Origin: Oidiodendron maius Zn
Lineage: Eukaryota; Ascomycota; Leotiomycetes; Myxotrichaceae
Length of the DNA stretch: 64,000 nucleotides
NCBI GenBank assembly: GCA_000827325.1
Contig: KN832872.1
Coordinates: 62,001 to 126,000 of the forward strand
Reading direction: 5' to 3'
Both the position numbers and the translations under genes were made by a program. The notes under the pieces were generated by a model that searched no databases, was not told the origin of the DNA, and was given only the letters and a program-made list of their open reading frames with translations. This document shows positions 44,584 to 55,285 of this stretch, piece after piece. Numbering within the stretch: the first letter of the stretch is position 1; each line of letters begins with the position of its first letter.

Positions 44584-45978
44584 ACGGCTCTTGGGTGGCG
44601 TTAGTGGAGTTAGGTCATACAGATAGGGCTTATTATCGTCTTCTTTTCTCTTGTTGTATCTGTAGGATCAGTGTAATATCATGCATCCTTATATTTCTGT
44701 ATTGACATCGTTAGACCACGTCAATTCTAGGGTTGAGAACCTTACACGAATGCTTACAATGCGTTTAGAGGTTAGCGTTAAAAGATAGTAATATATTGCA
44801 TGCACGCTATATCTCTTGAATCTAATTCATATGAGCCAGCTGACATATTTCTCACTGTATTTTGGAGCTATAGAATAGTTCTTTAACCATCAAATATATC
44901 AACATGTCACCTGGCCTGCCAAAGTTGTCGCAGAAAGGCAAGAAAGCGTCCAAACCATTGGCACTGCGGGCTTTATACAGTTACCGCAAGGGAGCTAGAT
45001 TATGGATTGAATCCATAGATAATAGAGATATTCACTATGCGAAGCATATTGAGCATTCAATTTGCCGCTCTTCCTGTAGAAAGTAAATGTTGCCACCTCA
45101 CCTTTGATCGGATGAGATGGATGCAATCTAATCGGGTTAGCTTGAACCCCTCGATTCGACCCCACCAAAATTGTACTCGATTATAACCAGACATTTTTGA
45201 TTCTCTCTAAATCTTCATTCCAAGAGCTCGACGATTCTCGCAGCAAACGCTACGACAATATCTCTCAGAAGCTTAAGGTGCGCTGCCCTTACGATAGCGG
45301 TATGTTTTGTCTATGCTTATTCTACTTGCCAATTTTATTAGATCGCGTCTATAGCGCGCTGGGTCTGCCCCCCCCGGCCCCAGCAAGGCGCGTGTCTTTG
45401 AGATCACGTTTGGTCGTTTTCAGCTTAACCAAAGCATTCACAGTCCTTATCAGAAATATCTGATATTAGTATTGAGAATCTAGCACAATTTGCAAGTGCA
45501 TTGATTCCGATCTCTTTATTTCTCGCTGGCGTACCATACATTTCGGCTTTCTAGCCTGCCTACTGGTGCGCTCTGCAGTGCTCTGGTATGAAATTGTATG
45601 CCATTTTCTCATTACAATAGGATTTTTGTTCAGCATGTTTACCAACAGAATCATGCGAGTCATCTTTCTACCTTGTGATTAGCGTTGCATCCTGTCTTTC
45701 GTTGCATAACATATCTGAGCTTTGCTTCAGGAGCTGGCGAACAACACAGCATGCTTGTTGCAGATGATGCAGCCCATCTACAGTCTAACTTGAAGTTATA
45801 GCCCATCTTATCCCAATACGGTCTCTTGTTCTATGCGTCGTACCTCTTCTTACGCTGTACTATAACTTCGCCGTTAACAATGCATCATAGAACAGTTGCG
45901 TTTATAATTCCAATGAAAATAGGCTAATAGATCAAATTCAGGGGATTTATTCTACGTCGTGACTATTGGCGGCACAAG
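44584..45978. other. Intergenic region, 1.4 kb
   Basis: Two small plus-strand frames (44904-45086, basic, 60 codons; 45197-45463) have no recognisable family; neither is called as a gene. The rest is AT-rich. Confidence 0.35.
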
Positions 45979-48276
45979 ATGGAACGGTTCTCGGAAGGCA
46001 ACCTTTCTATGACGCAAGATTCTGAGAAAAGCTTGATACCTGTCACAAGCGTTAAAAAAGAGGAGCCAGAAGATGAGAGACTCGATGCCGCCATTGCCAT
46101 ATTTGATGATGTTGATGGCGATACGACAGATGAAGAATCTGGAGCTGTTGATGCAGATCATGTGGGGTTCTTTGAGCATAACGGCGTTAATTGTTGGGTT
46201 TGCCCAGGTTTGTATTGACGATTATTACAAAGCCGTTCACTATTAACGCAGCCAAAGGCTTTAGAATTCCTCAGATTCCACAAGTGTCTGTGGTTAAACG
46301 GCCTCTCAAAGATTTATGTGGTATTGTGCTCCTACACACCGAACGAATTAAAAATCTAAGTTTTCTCTAGACGCTATCAAAACAGGCGACATTATTCTAG
46401 ACCCAGACTATCAGAGAGATGTTGTATGGGATGATACACGATGCGAGGGATTACTCGTTTCCCTGTTAAGTTAGACTCCCATTCTCTGGTTGTTTTATAT
46501 TGGTGCTAAGTTCTTCGATAGTGGGTTATTTGCCACCGCCAATAATATTTAATGTCAAGTTGCAAATCATTGAGACAGCAAATGGAAAACTCAAGAAGTA
46601 CATCCGTACTTGTGTTGATGGCAAGCAACGGTTGACATCCATTCTGAGATTCATGAGAGGCGAGATTGGTTTTCAAGACTCGAAACATAAGAAATGGTAA
46701 GCGTTGTTACGCAGCAGTGTTAACTCGATTATAACCATTTTATTCAGGTACTATCAGCCTCCGGCCTCGAATGGCAAGAGGATAAACAGCACTCTAAGCA
46801 TTTTGCCAGAAGATATGAAGAAATTCTTTCTATCCAGATTTTTTATTTGCTACGAGTACAACGAGCTTTCACAGAGCACTGAGGAAGAGATGTTTCAGCT
46901 AGTTCAACGTGGAATCGCGCTGACTCCTGCTGAAAAGATGCGAGCAATGTCATCCGAATGGGCAACCTTGGCCAGAAAGTATGAAGATGATTATTCTCTC
47001 ATTCTTAATCGTAAGTCCCCTCAAACTTGTAGTCCTGTGATGCCGAAATACTGAAATAACCTTAGTTTCGAAACAAGGGCGAGCTTCGGGATTTCGACTT
47101 ACATTGACGATATTTGCAATGGTCCAGGAAATGATGTCAAGTAGAAGAAGAAGCGGATCGGTTCCAACCCTTCAGGCCAGTCCCCAGGCCTTAACGCGAA
47201 TGCTCGAAGAGAAGGAACCTATAAACCCCGCTCTTAAAGAAAATTTGAAAGTAATTTTCGATCGATATGAGAGCCTCGTCAAGTTATCCTCAACTCGAAT
47301 AACCACGACAAGATATAGAGTCAATGCTAATTCTGCTTTTGATCCTGCCCCCAACTTTCTCCGTGGAGATGGATTCGATCATGTCCGGACCTTTTCACCT
47401 CTGGAGCTTATTACTTCCGTTCTTCTCGTTTGTTATCACTTGGCCGTACGAACCGATGCCCAGCTGCTTGATGATGTGAAGGAGATGAGGCGACACCTGC
47501 GTCTGAAACACAAAGACTTACGTGTAAATGCCCAGTGTTGGACTACAGCTTGGGAATTTATTGTCAGGATAAAAAACTCTCACGGTGCCTCTCGTGAGGA
47601 TGGAGCAGCCGTCGATTCAGAGACGACAAGAAGTAAGCACTCAGCCCTACATGAAGCAGAAAAGAAATCTAAAAGAGCTGGTATACCGCTATTTCACAGA
47701 TCACGTGGAGAAATGGGTAATATTAAAACCGAGGCTGAGAGAGTGCCTTCTGGTAATGAGCTGCAAAACCATGCTATAGATGGGTCTTCAGGCACAGATA
47801 CTGTCTCCATCTTGGGGCAGTCAAAGGCAAGTTTGGATGCCAATGGAGGCTCCAAGCTCGCCAGACGGGCCAAGGCAGGTGATGATGATATCCCGGACAC
47901 TGGCTCAGGCAACATGGACAAAAATTCAAGTACTAAACCAAGCCGATCTAGCCGTTCAAGTATTTTGGCCCATTCAGATGCCATTACGACTATGGTTGGT
48001 ATGTCATCTAGCGTCACAACAGGGCTTTATGAGCCTCTTTCTGCGATGCATGGCATGAGCCAGCGCAAGTCGGCATTAAGAGTCGATACAAAGATTCACA
48101 AGATAGGCGATGCGAGTGATTCAGGAGACTCTCTTTCCACAGTGCCCTCAAGCACACTGAATAGTCCTGGTTCTTCCGAAGTACCTGACTATTCTGAGCC
48201 TTCGCGCAAACGGAGTCTGGACTGGGGAAATAACGATGCTCAAGGTGTGAGAGAGGCAAAGAAATCAAGGCATTGA
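45979..48276 (+). CDS. DUF262 (GmrSD N-terminal-type) protein
   Basis: Six exons (45979-46207, 46252-46320, 46371-46469, 46522-46696, 46748-47010, 47066-48276) give 681 residues. The N-terminal 75 residues are acidic. Residues about 80-300 form a DUF262 domain: PLKDLCDAIKTGDIILDPDYQRDVVWDDTRCEGLLVSLLMGYLPPPI, then TCVDGKQRLTSILRF. DGxQR (D165-R169) is the family's ParB/Srx-like active-site motif, used in bacterial GmrSD-type modification-dependent restriction for nucleotide-driven DNA cleavage. GIALTPAEKMRA (after 240) fits the next conserved block. The C-terminal 270 residues are Ser-rich, charged and probably disordered, ending in a basic stretch. The HNH (DUF1524) half of GmrSD is absent. 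Related DUF262 proteins exist in other fungi; the role is unknown. Frame and splice sites are intact throughout. Confidence 0.85.
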
Positions 48277-48564
48277 GCGCTCCACATATGAAAGATCTGC
48301 AATTTAAGCGAAAGGAAAGCTAGACCGGATGGGCATCATGGATGGTACTGGCGTTCAGTATTTAGGTATTGGATTGCATTGCACAGCACATTCTTGAGGG
48401 TGCATATTAGCGTTCAATAGGGCCTGCATCATGGAATGAATCATTGCTTGACGACAATATTGCCTAATTTTCGTTTCCATAATGCCTGATGTTTATGAGT
48501 GGTTAGGAAAGTAAGAAAGTCTTCGATACAACACTGGTCCATATATACATAACACCTTTGATAA

Positions 48565-49371
48565 CTAAAGCTCCCAAGACCCTAAACTGAACTCTTCAAC
48601 GGGCGACTCTTTCCACCCTTTTTTTTCGCCAGGTAGTCTGATTTTCTCCCACTCGCTCCTCGTTACATTCCTCCATTGATCCACAGGAATCCAGCCAATG
48701 TACGCTCTGTCACCAAAGCCTCCAAAGAAATATACTTCTTGTACTACTAACCTTACCCATTCGCTCACATGTATGTCATTCCCAGGCAACCAGTACTTAG
48801 CGTCTGGATGCGGCATCAGAAAACATTGTTCTATCTGCTTCATCGAGATCTCCGCTTCAGGTATTTTTTCTAAGTATCCCAACAGCGCGAAGCGCGGCAG
48901 ATTCGCAGCGGAATAACCGACATCTCGAACATCTTTCTTATAAGAAGAAATGGAAGATTTGATGCGAGAGGACGGTAGGTAAGGTGGAGTCCATTGCACA
49001 GACAGCGAGATATTAGAGCCAGCAACCGCGTTCTTCATGTATGTAGCTATAGGAAGGCCGAGGATTGTCGGGTTTCCGCTGTCTTCACAGTCTGCGATGT
49101 ATTCTGTGAGGCCGATTGGCATGCCGCCAACTTCTGGTGATTTGGGTCGCAGTTCCTTTTGATCGGACGAGGGGCTATCAGAAGATGGGAACACCGTTGA
49201 GATAGTGGCCAGAGGTGTAAGATTCAATATCCGTCTAGCCATAACGGCAGATTCATACGAAGTGGGTATTTTGAAGTCGATTTCGGAGGAGGGGTTGGAC
49301 CAAGTCTTTGGCACCGATGAAGGATCCAGCAGGGTGCTGGCAGCGAGGGGGAGAATGGCAGGAATGTGCAT
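48565..49371 (-). CDS. CREG-like secreted FMN-binding-fold protein
   Basis: Intronless, 268 residues. An N-terminal hydrophobic stretch (MHIPAILPLAASTLL) fits a signal peptide. The rest matches the CREG / pyridoxamine-oxidase-like split-barrel family: SYESAVMARRILNLTPLATISTVFP (about 39-63), MPIGLTEYIADCEDSGNPTILGLP (about 84-107), NAVAGSNISLSVQW, RFALLGYLEKI, and CFLMPHPDAKYWLPGNDIHVSEWVRLVVQEVYFFGGFGDRAYIGWI (about 185-230). Animal CREG is a lysosomal or secreted glycoprotein with the fold but no flavin binding; fungal members are uncharacterised. Two NxS/T sites (NISL, NVTR) agree with secretion. Divergent from the eS30 gene. Confidence 0.85.
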   Translation of the reverse strand: MHIPAILPLAASTLLDPSSVPKTWSNPSSEIDFKIPTSYESAVMARRILNLTPLATISTVFPSSDSPSSDQKELRPKSPEVGGMPIGLTEYIADCEDSGNPTILGLPIATYMKNAVAGSNISLSVQWTPPYLPSSRIKSSISSYKKDVRDVGYSAANLPRFALLGYLEKIPEAEISMKQIEQCFLMPHPDAKYWLPGNDIHVSEWVRLVVQEVYFFGGFGDRAYIGWIPVDQWRNVTRSEWEKIRLPGEKKGWKESPVEEFSLGSWEL

Positions 49372-49539
49372 TTTAATTATGGGTATAAGGATACCAGATA
49401 TATTGCTGAAGAATTGACTTTTAAAATAAGAGAGGGGAGAGGTTAGAGGTTATTCACGCGAGGCGATCCTCTGAGACACACTGAATGAAACGAACCTCGG
49501 ATCCAGGAGCTACAATAAGGAATCTGAATGTCCTTATCT

Positions 49540-49562
49540 CCACGTGATAACCAATCACGTGG
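49540..49562. promoter_or_regulatory. Palindromic double E-box before the eS30 gene
   Basis: A near-perfect inverted repeat with 9-bp arms (CCACGTGAT and ATCACGTGG) around AACCA. Each arm has a CACGTG core as bound by Cbf1/USF-type bHLH factors, and the centre forms a CCAAT box (AACCAAT). It sits about 280 bp before the eS30 start and about 170 bp before the CREG-like gene start, in their shared upstream region. Function is inferred from motif only. Confidence 0.6.
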
Positions 49563-49842
49563 GGACTGCCAAAACTCGAGCCCTAGAAGAAACTAGCGCA
49601 AACACATAAGCGAATCCCACGGCGTGAATCATTTCGACTTCAACGACGGCGACAAAGATCTTTTAATACAAAACCACGACAAGCAACTTGTGAGTCCCAC
49701 CCTGTCGCGTAAAAGCACAGCCATTTGGTAGACTCTCTTTGATCAACTCTGCTGTCTTCGAGAGACTAGGGAGTACAAGCTAACGTCCTTCGCCACTCCA
49801 GATCGGAAAGCCAACTCAAACTGCCGCCGATAAACCGCAATC

Positions 49843-50236
49843 ATGGGAAAAGTCCACGGATCCCTCGCTCGTGCCGGAAAGGTCAAGTCTCAAACACCAA
49901 AGGTACGATATTTCTTGTATTAGGAGAGGAGCGGGACGTCGAGGAGTCGTGCACATAGAGGACCCTTCTGTCCGAAAGCTCGCGAGCACAACATATCAGC
50001 CCCGAATAGACTGGATAAGGGAACAGTAACTGATGGACTTGAAATTATAGGTTGAGCCCCAAGAGAAAAAGAAGACCCCGAAGGGCCGCGCGAAGAAGCG
50101 CATCACATACACCCGCCGATTCGTGAACGTCACTCTCACTGGTGGAAAGAGGAAGGTGAGCATACAAATTCTACTCAAGGTCACAAAAAGAAGTCTCTGA
50201 CGAGTTGAGCAGATGAACCCCAACCCAACTTCGTAG
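49843..50236 (+). CDS. RPS30: 40S ribosomal protein eS30
   Basis: Three exons (49843-49902, 50051-50155, 50213-50236) give 62 residues, the exact eS30 length. Sequence runs [46 protein letters not shown], then VTLTGGKRK and MNPNPTS. Unlike animals, where it is fused to the ubiquitin-like FUBI (FAU), the protein stands alone, as is usual in fungi. Introns of 148 and 57 nt interrupt a tiny coding region, typical of fungal ribosomal-protein genes. A pyrimidine-rich and CACGTG-containing upstream region fits strong coordinated expression. Confidence 0.95.
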
Positions 50237-50966
50237 GCAAATAAGCAGAGGATGGGCGGATGAGCTGGGGGGGGCGTTGAACGGGATAGCCAGAAGGAAC
50301 AGGATGAGCCTGGATCGAGCTTGAGATTAATGTTCTCGAGAGTAGAGCAGATCTACTTCAGGATGGGACCTCTCATCGTCGGGAGGAAGGGACGCATTTC
50401 ACTGGCGTGCATGTACTTTTGATGGATGCTTTCTGCTTCTCGGTCAATGGGATCTTTGATCTCCAACAAAACCTTGGCTCTTTCTACAAGTGATACCGGA
50501 ATCCTGAAGTTCGTAACCGACATCCACAACGCATGTGTGAGAAGACGAGCAGCAGAGGATAGGAACCCGTAGGCTAAGCTTATGTTTTGGTGCTTGTGGT
50601 ATCTTGACTGCTCTTAGATGATTAATGTTACCAGTGCCTGTAACACTCGCGCCACTTGTCGGTATTCAAGTTTTACACTTCTAATTCTATCCTCTTCTAC
50701 TCTCTTCATCCCCTACCCATCCATGTTCATCCTGCTTGTAGCAGTTATATCCGGTTTCTGGCTATCCTATTGGAGAACAGAGCAGCGGCTTATGACATAC
50801 CTATTTCCATTTCTCGGGAATGAAATATGGCGGAGACAGATATTAAATTTGAACAGAATATTTGACTCTACTTGAATATTTATGTTCGGGCTAAGTTGGG
50901 ATATCAAAGTTACTGCCACCCTGCATTGCCACCATATTCTAGAACCTTGGAATCTCCAAGCACAAT
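50237..50966. other. Convergent intergenic region, 0.7 kb
   Basis: Between the 3' ends of eS30 and the mucin-like gene. No supportable gene; a small frame at 50618-50875 is judged chance. Confidence 0.35.
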
Positions 50967-51977
50967 TCAGATCGCCGTCCCTATTGCGCCTTCAGCTTCT
51001 TCCGTATTCACCCCTTTGCCCTCAACCGCTTCAGCTTCGGGCCTCAGTTCCAGTATAACACCAGTCTTCCACGCTTCAAGCTCTGCGCTTTTGATCCTAT
51101 GCCTTATCTCACTCACTCGTTTGTCCCCACGCTTCCGCATCTTTGAACAGCTCTGTTTTAGAGCCGCAGTACCATATTTTTCCACATTGGCTGCCTGACC
51201 AACCTCACACAGCAACTCGTCCTGAGTATGGGTCAATGGAGAAGGTGGTTGACTTTCTCTTCCTCGGCGACGGGAGATAAAGTTTCTGGTCACAAATGTG
51301 AGGAAGATCCCGATCCCGACTATGATGACCAACCCGAAGACTGAGAGCCCGACTATTAGTCCTAGGTGAGTGGTATTGAGAGAGGCTGGAGGCTTCGGTG
51401 TTGGTGACTGAGCAGGTAGTATAACTGAAGACGATGAAGACACCAGGATAACGGAATGAGATTCATCTGTCGGGACTACCGAGGATGGTGGTAAAGAGGA
51501 GGCTGTAGAGATTGAACTTGTATCGAGACCTATCGGAGCATCATATCCCGCAGTAGATGTGGCAGATGAGGGCATAGTGATAAGAGTTGAGATTGAGGTC
51601 AGGCTCAACCTGCTTGGTACATACACAGAGGTTATTGTAGACAGCTCAGATGGAGGCGTGGGTGCGTTAAGAGTGAGACTGTTCATTACAGAATCTGAAT
51701 TCGTTGTTGATAGCTGCAAGGGAGACAACAGGGATATTGAAGTAGAGATAGATGTAATGTTGAGCTGTTGTAATTCATTACTGGTTGATATTATTGAAGG
51801 TGTTAATAAGTCGAGTTGCATTCGAGTGGTATGCTTGACACTGGCCCCAAGTACTGCTGAGCTGTTTGCATGGCGTGAACCGTTTAAAGTAATGGGTATA
51901 AATCTTGCTGCTATGGGAGGGACATAACAGCCAAATAGAAGGCAAAAGAGAAGACTAGGGCGAATATAGAAAGCCAT
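50967..51977 (-). CDS. Mucin-like single-pass membrane protein
   Basis: Intronless, 336 residues from the ATG at 51977, chosen because MAFYIRPSLLFCLLFGCYVPPIAA is a textbook signal peptide; the frame runs 56 codons further upstream without a likely start. Then about 180 residues very rich in Ser/Thr/Pro (likely O-mannosylated), one transmembrane helix (LGLIVGLSVFGLVIIVGIGIFLTFV) followed by RNFISRRRGRE, and a cytoplasmic tail of about 95 residues. The layout is that of Mid2/Wsc-type cell-wall stress sensors or related SKG6/AXL2-like proteins, but there is no cysteine-rich WSC domain, so the assignment is by architecture only. Confidence 0.75.
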   Translation of the reverse strand: MAFYIRPSLLFCLLFGCYVPPIAARFIPITLNGSRHANSSAVLGASVKHTTRMQLDLLTPSIISTSNELQQLNITSISTSISLLSPLQLSTTNSDSVMNSLTLNAPTPPSELSTITSVYVPSRLSLTSISTLITMPSSATSTAGYDAPIGLDTSSISTASSLPPSSVVPTDESHSVILVSSSSSVILPAQSPTPKPPASLNTTHLGLIVGLSVFGLVIIVGIGIFLTFVTRNFISRRRGRESQPPSPLTHTQDELLCEVGQAANVEKYGTAALKQSCSKMRKRGDKRVSEIRHRIKSAELEAWKTGVILELRPEAEAVEGKGVNTEEAEGAIGTAI

Positions 51978-54900
51978 AGCTGAAGATCTTATTTCCTCAT
52001 AGAGAATCCACGGGGGAGCTGAGGTGACATAATATTTTGCATTTGAATGTTCTTGACATAGCTGGAAGCGGACTGTAAAGGAAAGGAGAAAATTGACAAG
52101 AGAAAGACTATAAGATACAAGAAAAACATCCTTGAAAGAAACCATAGGCCTGGTGATCTCCCGTCAGGTGAAAGAATGAGGATGGAATCACATTGATGAC
52201 GACCCTATTAGTTTCAATAATAGACTCGTTATGTTCGATAAAGAAGTGATTTCGTTCAGAAGCTGGGGGAATTGCTGCTTACAAAGGAATGAAGAGATGC
52301 GGGTCTCGAGCAAAGATCAATAGTAAGAGGTAAGGGGAGAAGGAAGAAGAGAACTAAAGAGTAGACGAGAGAGGGCTGCAGACAGGGGTTTCTTGTGAAG
52401 TATGAGGATCAATAGGGTTGTCTAGCCCGGCAGAGAGATAAAGATATGCTGATCCCCTGCAGCCCTACAGCATCTAGGCTGTACTATGTGGTATCTATGG
52501 GGAATAGCAGAATGCAAAGAGACAAGGAACCACGCATCTCAGTCCTGTCAGATTGGGCGGGCTCATTTCTGCCTGGGGCGTTGAGGCGATTGAGTTGCCT
52601 TTTGCAGGCAGGGTTATCGAGGCGTCTGGCTTGAATGGCTCGCGGACACCTGGTATCACGAAACATGTCCACACGAGGGCCAATGCCATTCACGGCGCTG
52701 ATCTAGTACTAGGATAAGACGCAATGATGTGCGAGTTAGGGGATATCGATGATACCATTTTTGCTTCTTACCGGCAGTCATCGGAATAGGCCAAAGCCAC
52801 TTTGGTTCTGGGTGATAAGGCGCCATCTGGAAGGTCGATAGGCACAGATGACAAGCAAGGCAGAATATAAAGACGGTCCTCGCGCCTTCCTGCACTCTCC
52901 TCCGTGGCTTTGCAACGGTCTGGCTTCGCAACAGTCTGACTGACTGACTTTACACACGGAGAACATCCCAAGTCAGCTGTTACCCAGAGCGCAGCGACAA
53001 ATAGCAGACTGGGCCATGACTACCAGCAAGTCCTCGAACGAGCCAGCCCGAGGACATCCAAAGGCCCATCAGAAAGACCCTCAAAGTCTCCTCAATAACC
53101 TCAACTGCGACATCGACACACGCACCTCTTTCTGGAGCCCAACGCGTACTGTGCGGACGTCTCAAAGATGGCGTCTTGGCGACCCCCACGCTGCTGGTAA
53201 ACCAAGGAACGGCGCTGTCACACATTCTCGTCATTTAAACCCTGGAGGGTAGCGGTCCGCCACGCCAGTCTCACCCATGGATCTGCACGAGCACATGGAA
53301 ATTAATGGGCAGTGGAGGGGGCCTTGTCAACCGGTAAAGCTTTGCAGCCGACACTTCGACATGCAGTACACCAGGACTCTGAGCTTGTACCTCGTACAGG
53401 AGGGGATGTCTTATGCGTTAGCCAAGCTGTCCCACCAATCCGCGGCCAGTTAAGCACGGCAGTATGGGCAAGATTTAACGGCGTCATCATTTGCTCAATC
53501 CCGCCTGAAGAGGGAACTACGAAGAGAGGCTTCCATCAAGACATAGTTACGGCGCAAGCTCTACTCCCAGGTTGGACAGGATCTGCCCAGACCATGTCGA
53601 TTCCACGCAGTGGTGGGTAGGCTGGTGCGCCCGCCAGGGCAGCCCTCGAGGTATGATGTTCTGGTTCGCCGTTCCCGACAGTTCCCGACACTCCGTTCTA
53701 TCTTCCGGACAGCTCTGGGCTCGTGAGGAGATACGCGATTCAGGCAGTCAAAGCCTAGTAGCGCCAGTCATCCATCAGTAAGAGGTGCCTCGCCGCAACT
53801 TAGGGGCTACGGGCGCCAGGCTACTGGGGGCTCCGCCGTAGCGGGTTTATATCGGAATGCTCCGATGTAGGCGTCGTCGAGACTGTTGGCTCCCAAGTTG
53901 ACCCAGATCTACATGCTGGGCAGGTACCTCGAGGTATATGGCGGGGAATTCGCAAGACAGTGGAAAACGCTTGTTGAATCATATCCCACCTCTTGCTCTT
54001 CCTCCATTCAGCCTTAAGCTCAAGGCTGGCAGAAGCCCGACACTGTCCAATGATAGGCGCACATCGGCACTACATTCGTGCGAGGACGGCGGGCGTGCAC
54101 ATGGCAGTGGTCAGTCAGCCGCCGGTTGTCCATCGCACGGTAACGACGCACGGTACGAGACTCCCCCCCCCCCCCACGGAGATGACAGGACAACCCGGGA
54201 GCAACTCGAGAGGTGAGAGGGCCGACGCGACGCTGGATCGTCGATAAAACCACCCACAAGCGCCACAGAGTACCTCAGCAGGCCCCACCAACCAGTCGAG
54301 GACGCCGGAGTGCAGGCCATCGTCCGCTGCATATCGTAATTACTTGCGGCGGGTTCGTTTCTACCAGAGTGTCGGAAATAAACAACGAGGGACTTGTCGT
54401 TGCTCTGGAAGGGGGAGGAAGGGAGGAGGAGGAGGGGTACGAAGGCGAAATCCAGAGGAGAGGGGGGGGGTGTTCTTGCTCAGCAACTCCCTTCCTCCGT
54501 CCGTTCCCACGTCTCCTCGTAGGGCCATACCGCCCACTTGTAGTACAGGAGTATGCTTGCTTGCTTGTCGGCTTGCTCTGCCTGCTTAGACGCTACAATT
54601 ACTATTTCCATGCGAAGCGTACGCCAACGCTAAAGTGGAAACCCTCGTCCGTGAAATGTACCCAGCGACCCCTCTGCAGACGGCCCATTTCTCACCGTCC
54701 TTACTGGACGCCCGGTTTGGGGTCCCTTCGCCCTTCCCAGGCTCCACCATTTTGCCGCACCTCTTCGGTCTCTGTTGTTCTGTCTGCGAGGTCGCTAGAG
54801 GAGACTTCCGTGCGGGTCGACGACGACGACACCAGGCGCAGGTCGAGAGAACCGTGGCCTGGTAGTTCGGGCTAAGAAGGGTAACCGACATCTCGGCCCT

Positions 54901-55285
54901 CTCGAGCCTCAGTCCTCCTCCTCACCCACAACTGCGATATTCAGTCTCTCTCTCGTCGGCCACTTCCATCGCCTGCGCGACTCCCTTCTCTACCGCCTCC
55001 CGCCCTCGCTCGTACCTCCGCCGCGCCTGTAACACTCCGTCCGCGCGATACTTTGGCCCACCCAGGTCGGGGAGGTCGCCGCGCCCAAGCCTGCGCATCT
55101 CCGGACCGCTGCCGAAGGGGGGCAACATCCTGCGAGCGTGCGTGAGAGAGGGAGCGTGAGCGTGAGCGTGAAGACTACAGAATAAAAAGCAAAGCAGCAG
55201 GAAACCGACGGCAGCCGGCGCGCAACGCGACCCAGCCCACACAGGGAGGAGAGGACTTGGGAAGGTGTGTCGCTCCTGGCAAAGA
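51978..55285. promoter_or_regulatory. Long GC-rich upstream region of areA
   Basis: 3.3 kb between the mucin-like gene start and areA. No gene can be supported. From about 52.6 kb the sequence is GC-rich with short homopolymers: 13 C at 54163-54175 and 9 G at 54472-54480; GAGCGT is repeated near 55146-55170. Candidate HGATAR sites include TGATAG (about 54050) and CGATAA (about 54241), which would fit AreA autoregulation. Long leaders are known for areA homologues. Confidence 0.45.

Noticed and set aside
51978-52145. 56 extra N-terminal codons on the mucin-like protein
   Set aside because: They would bury an excellent signal peptide that begins at the ATG at 51977.
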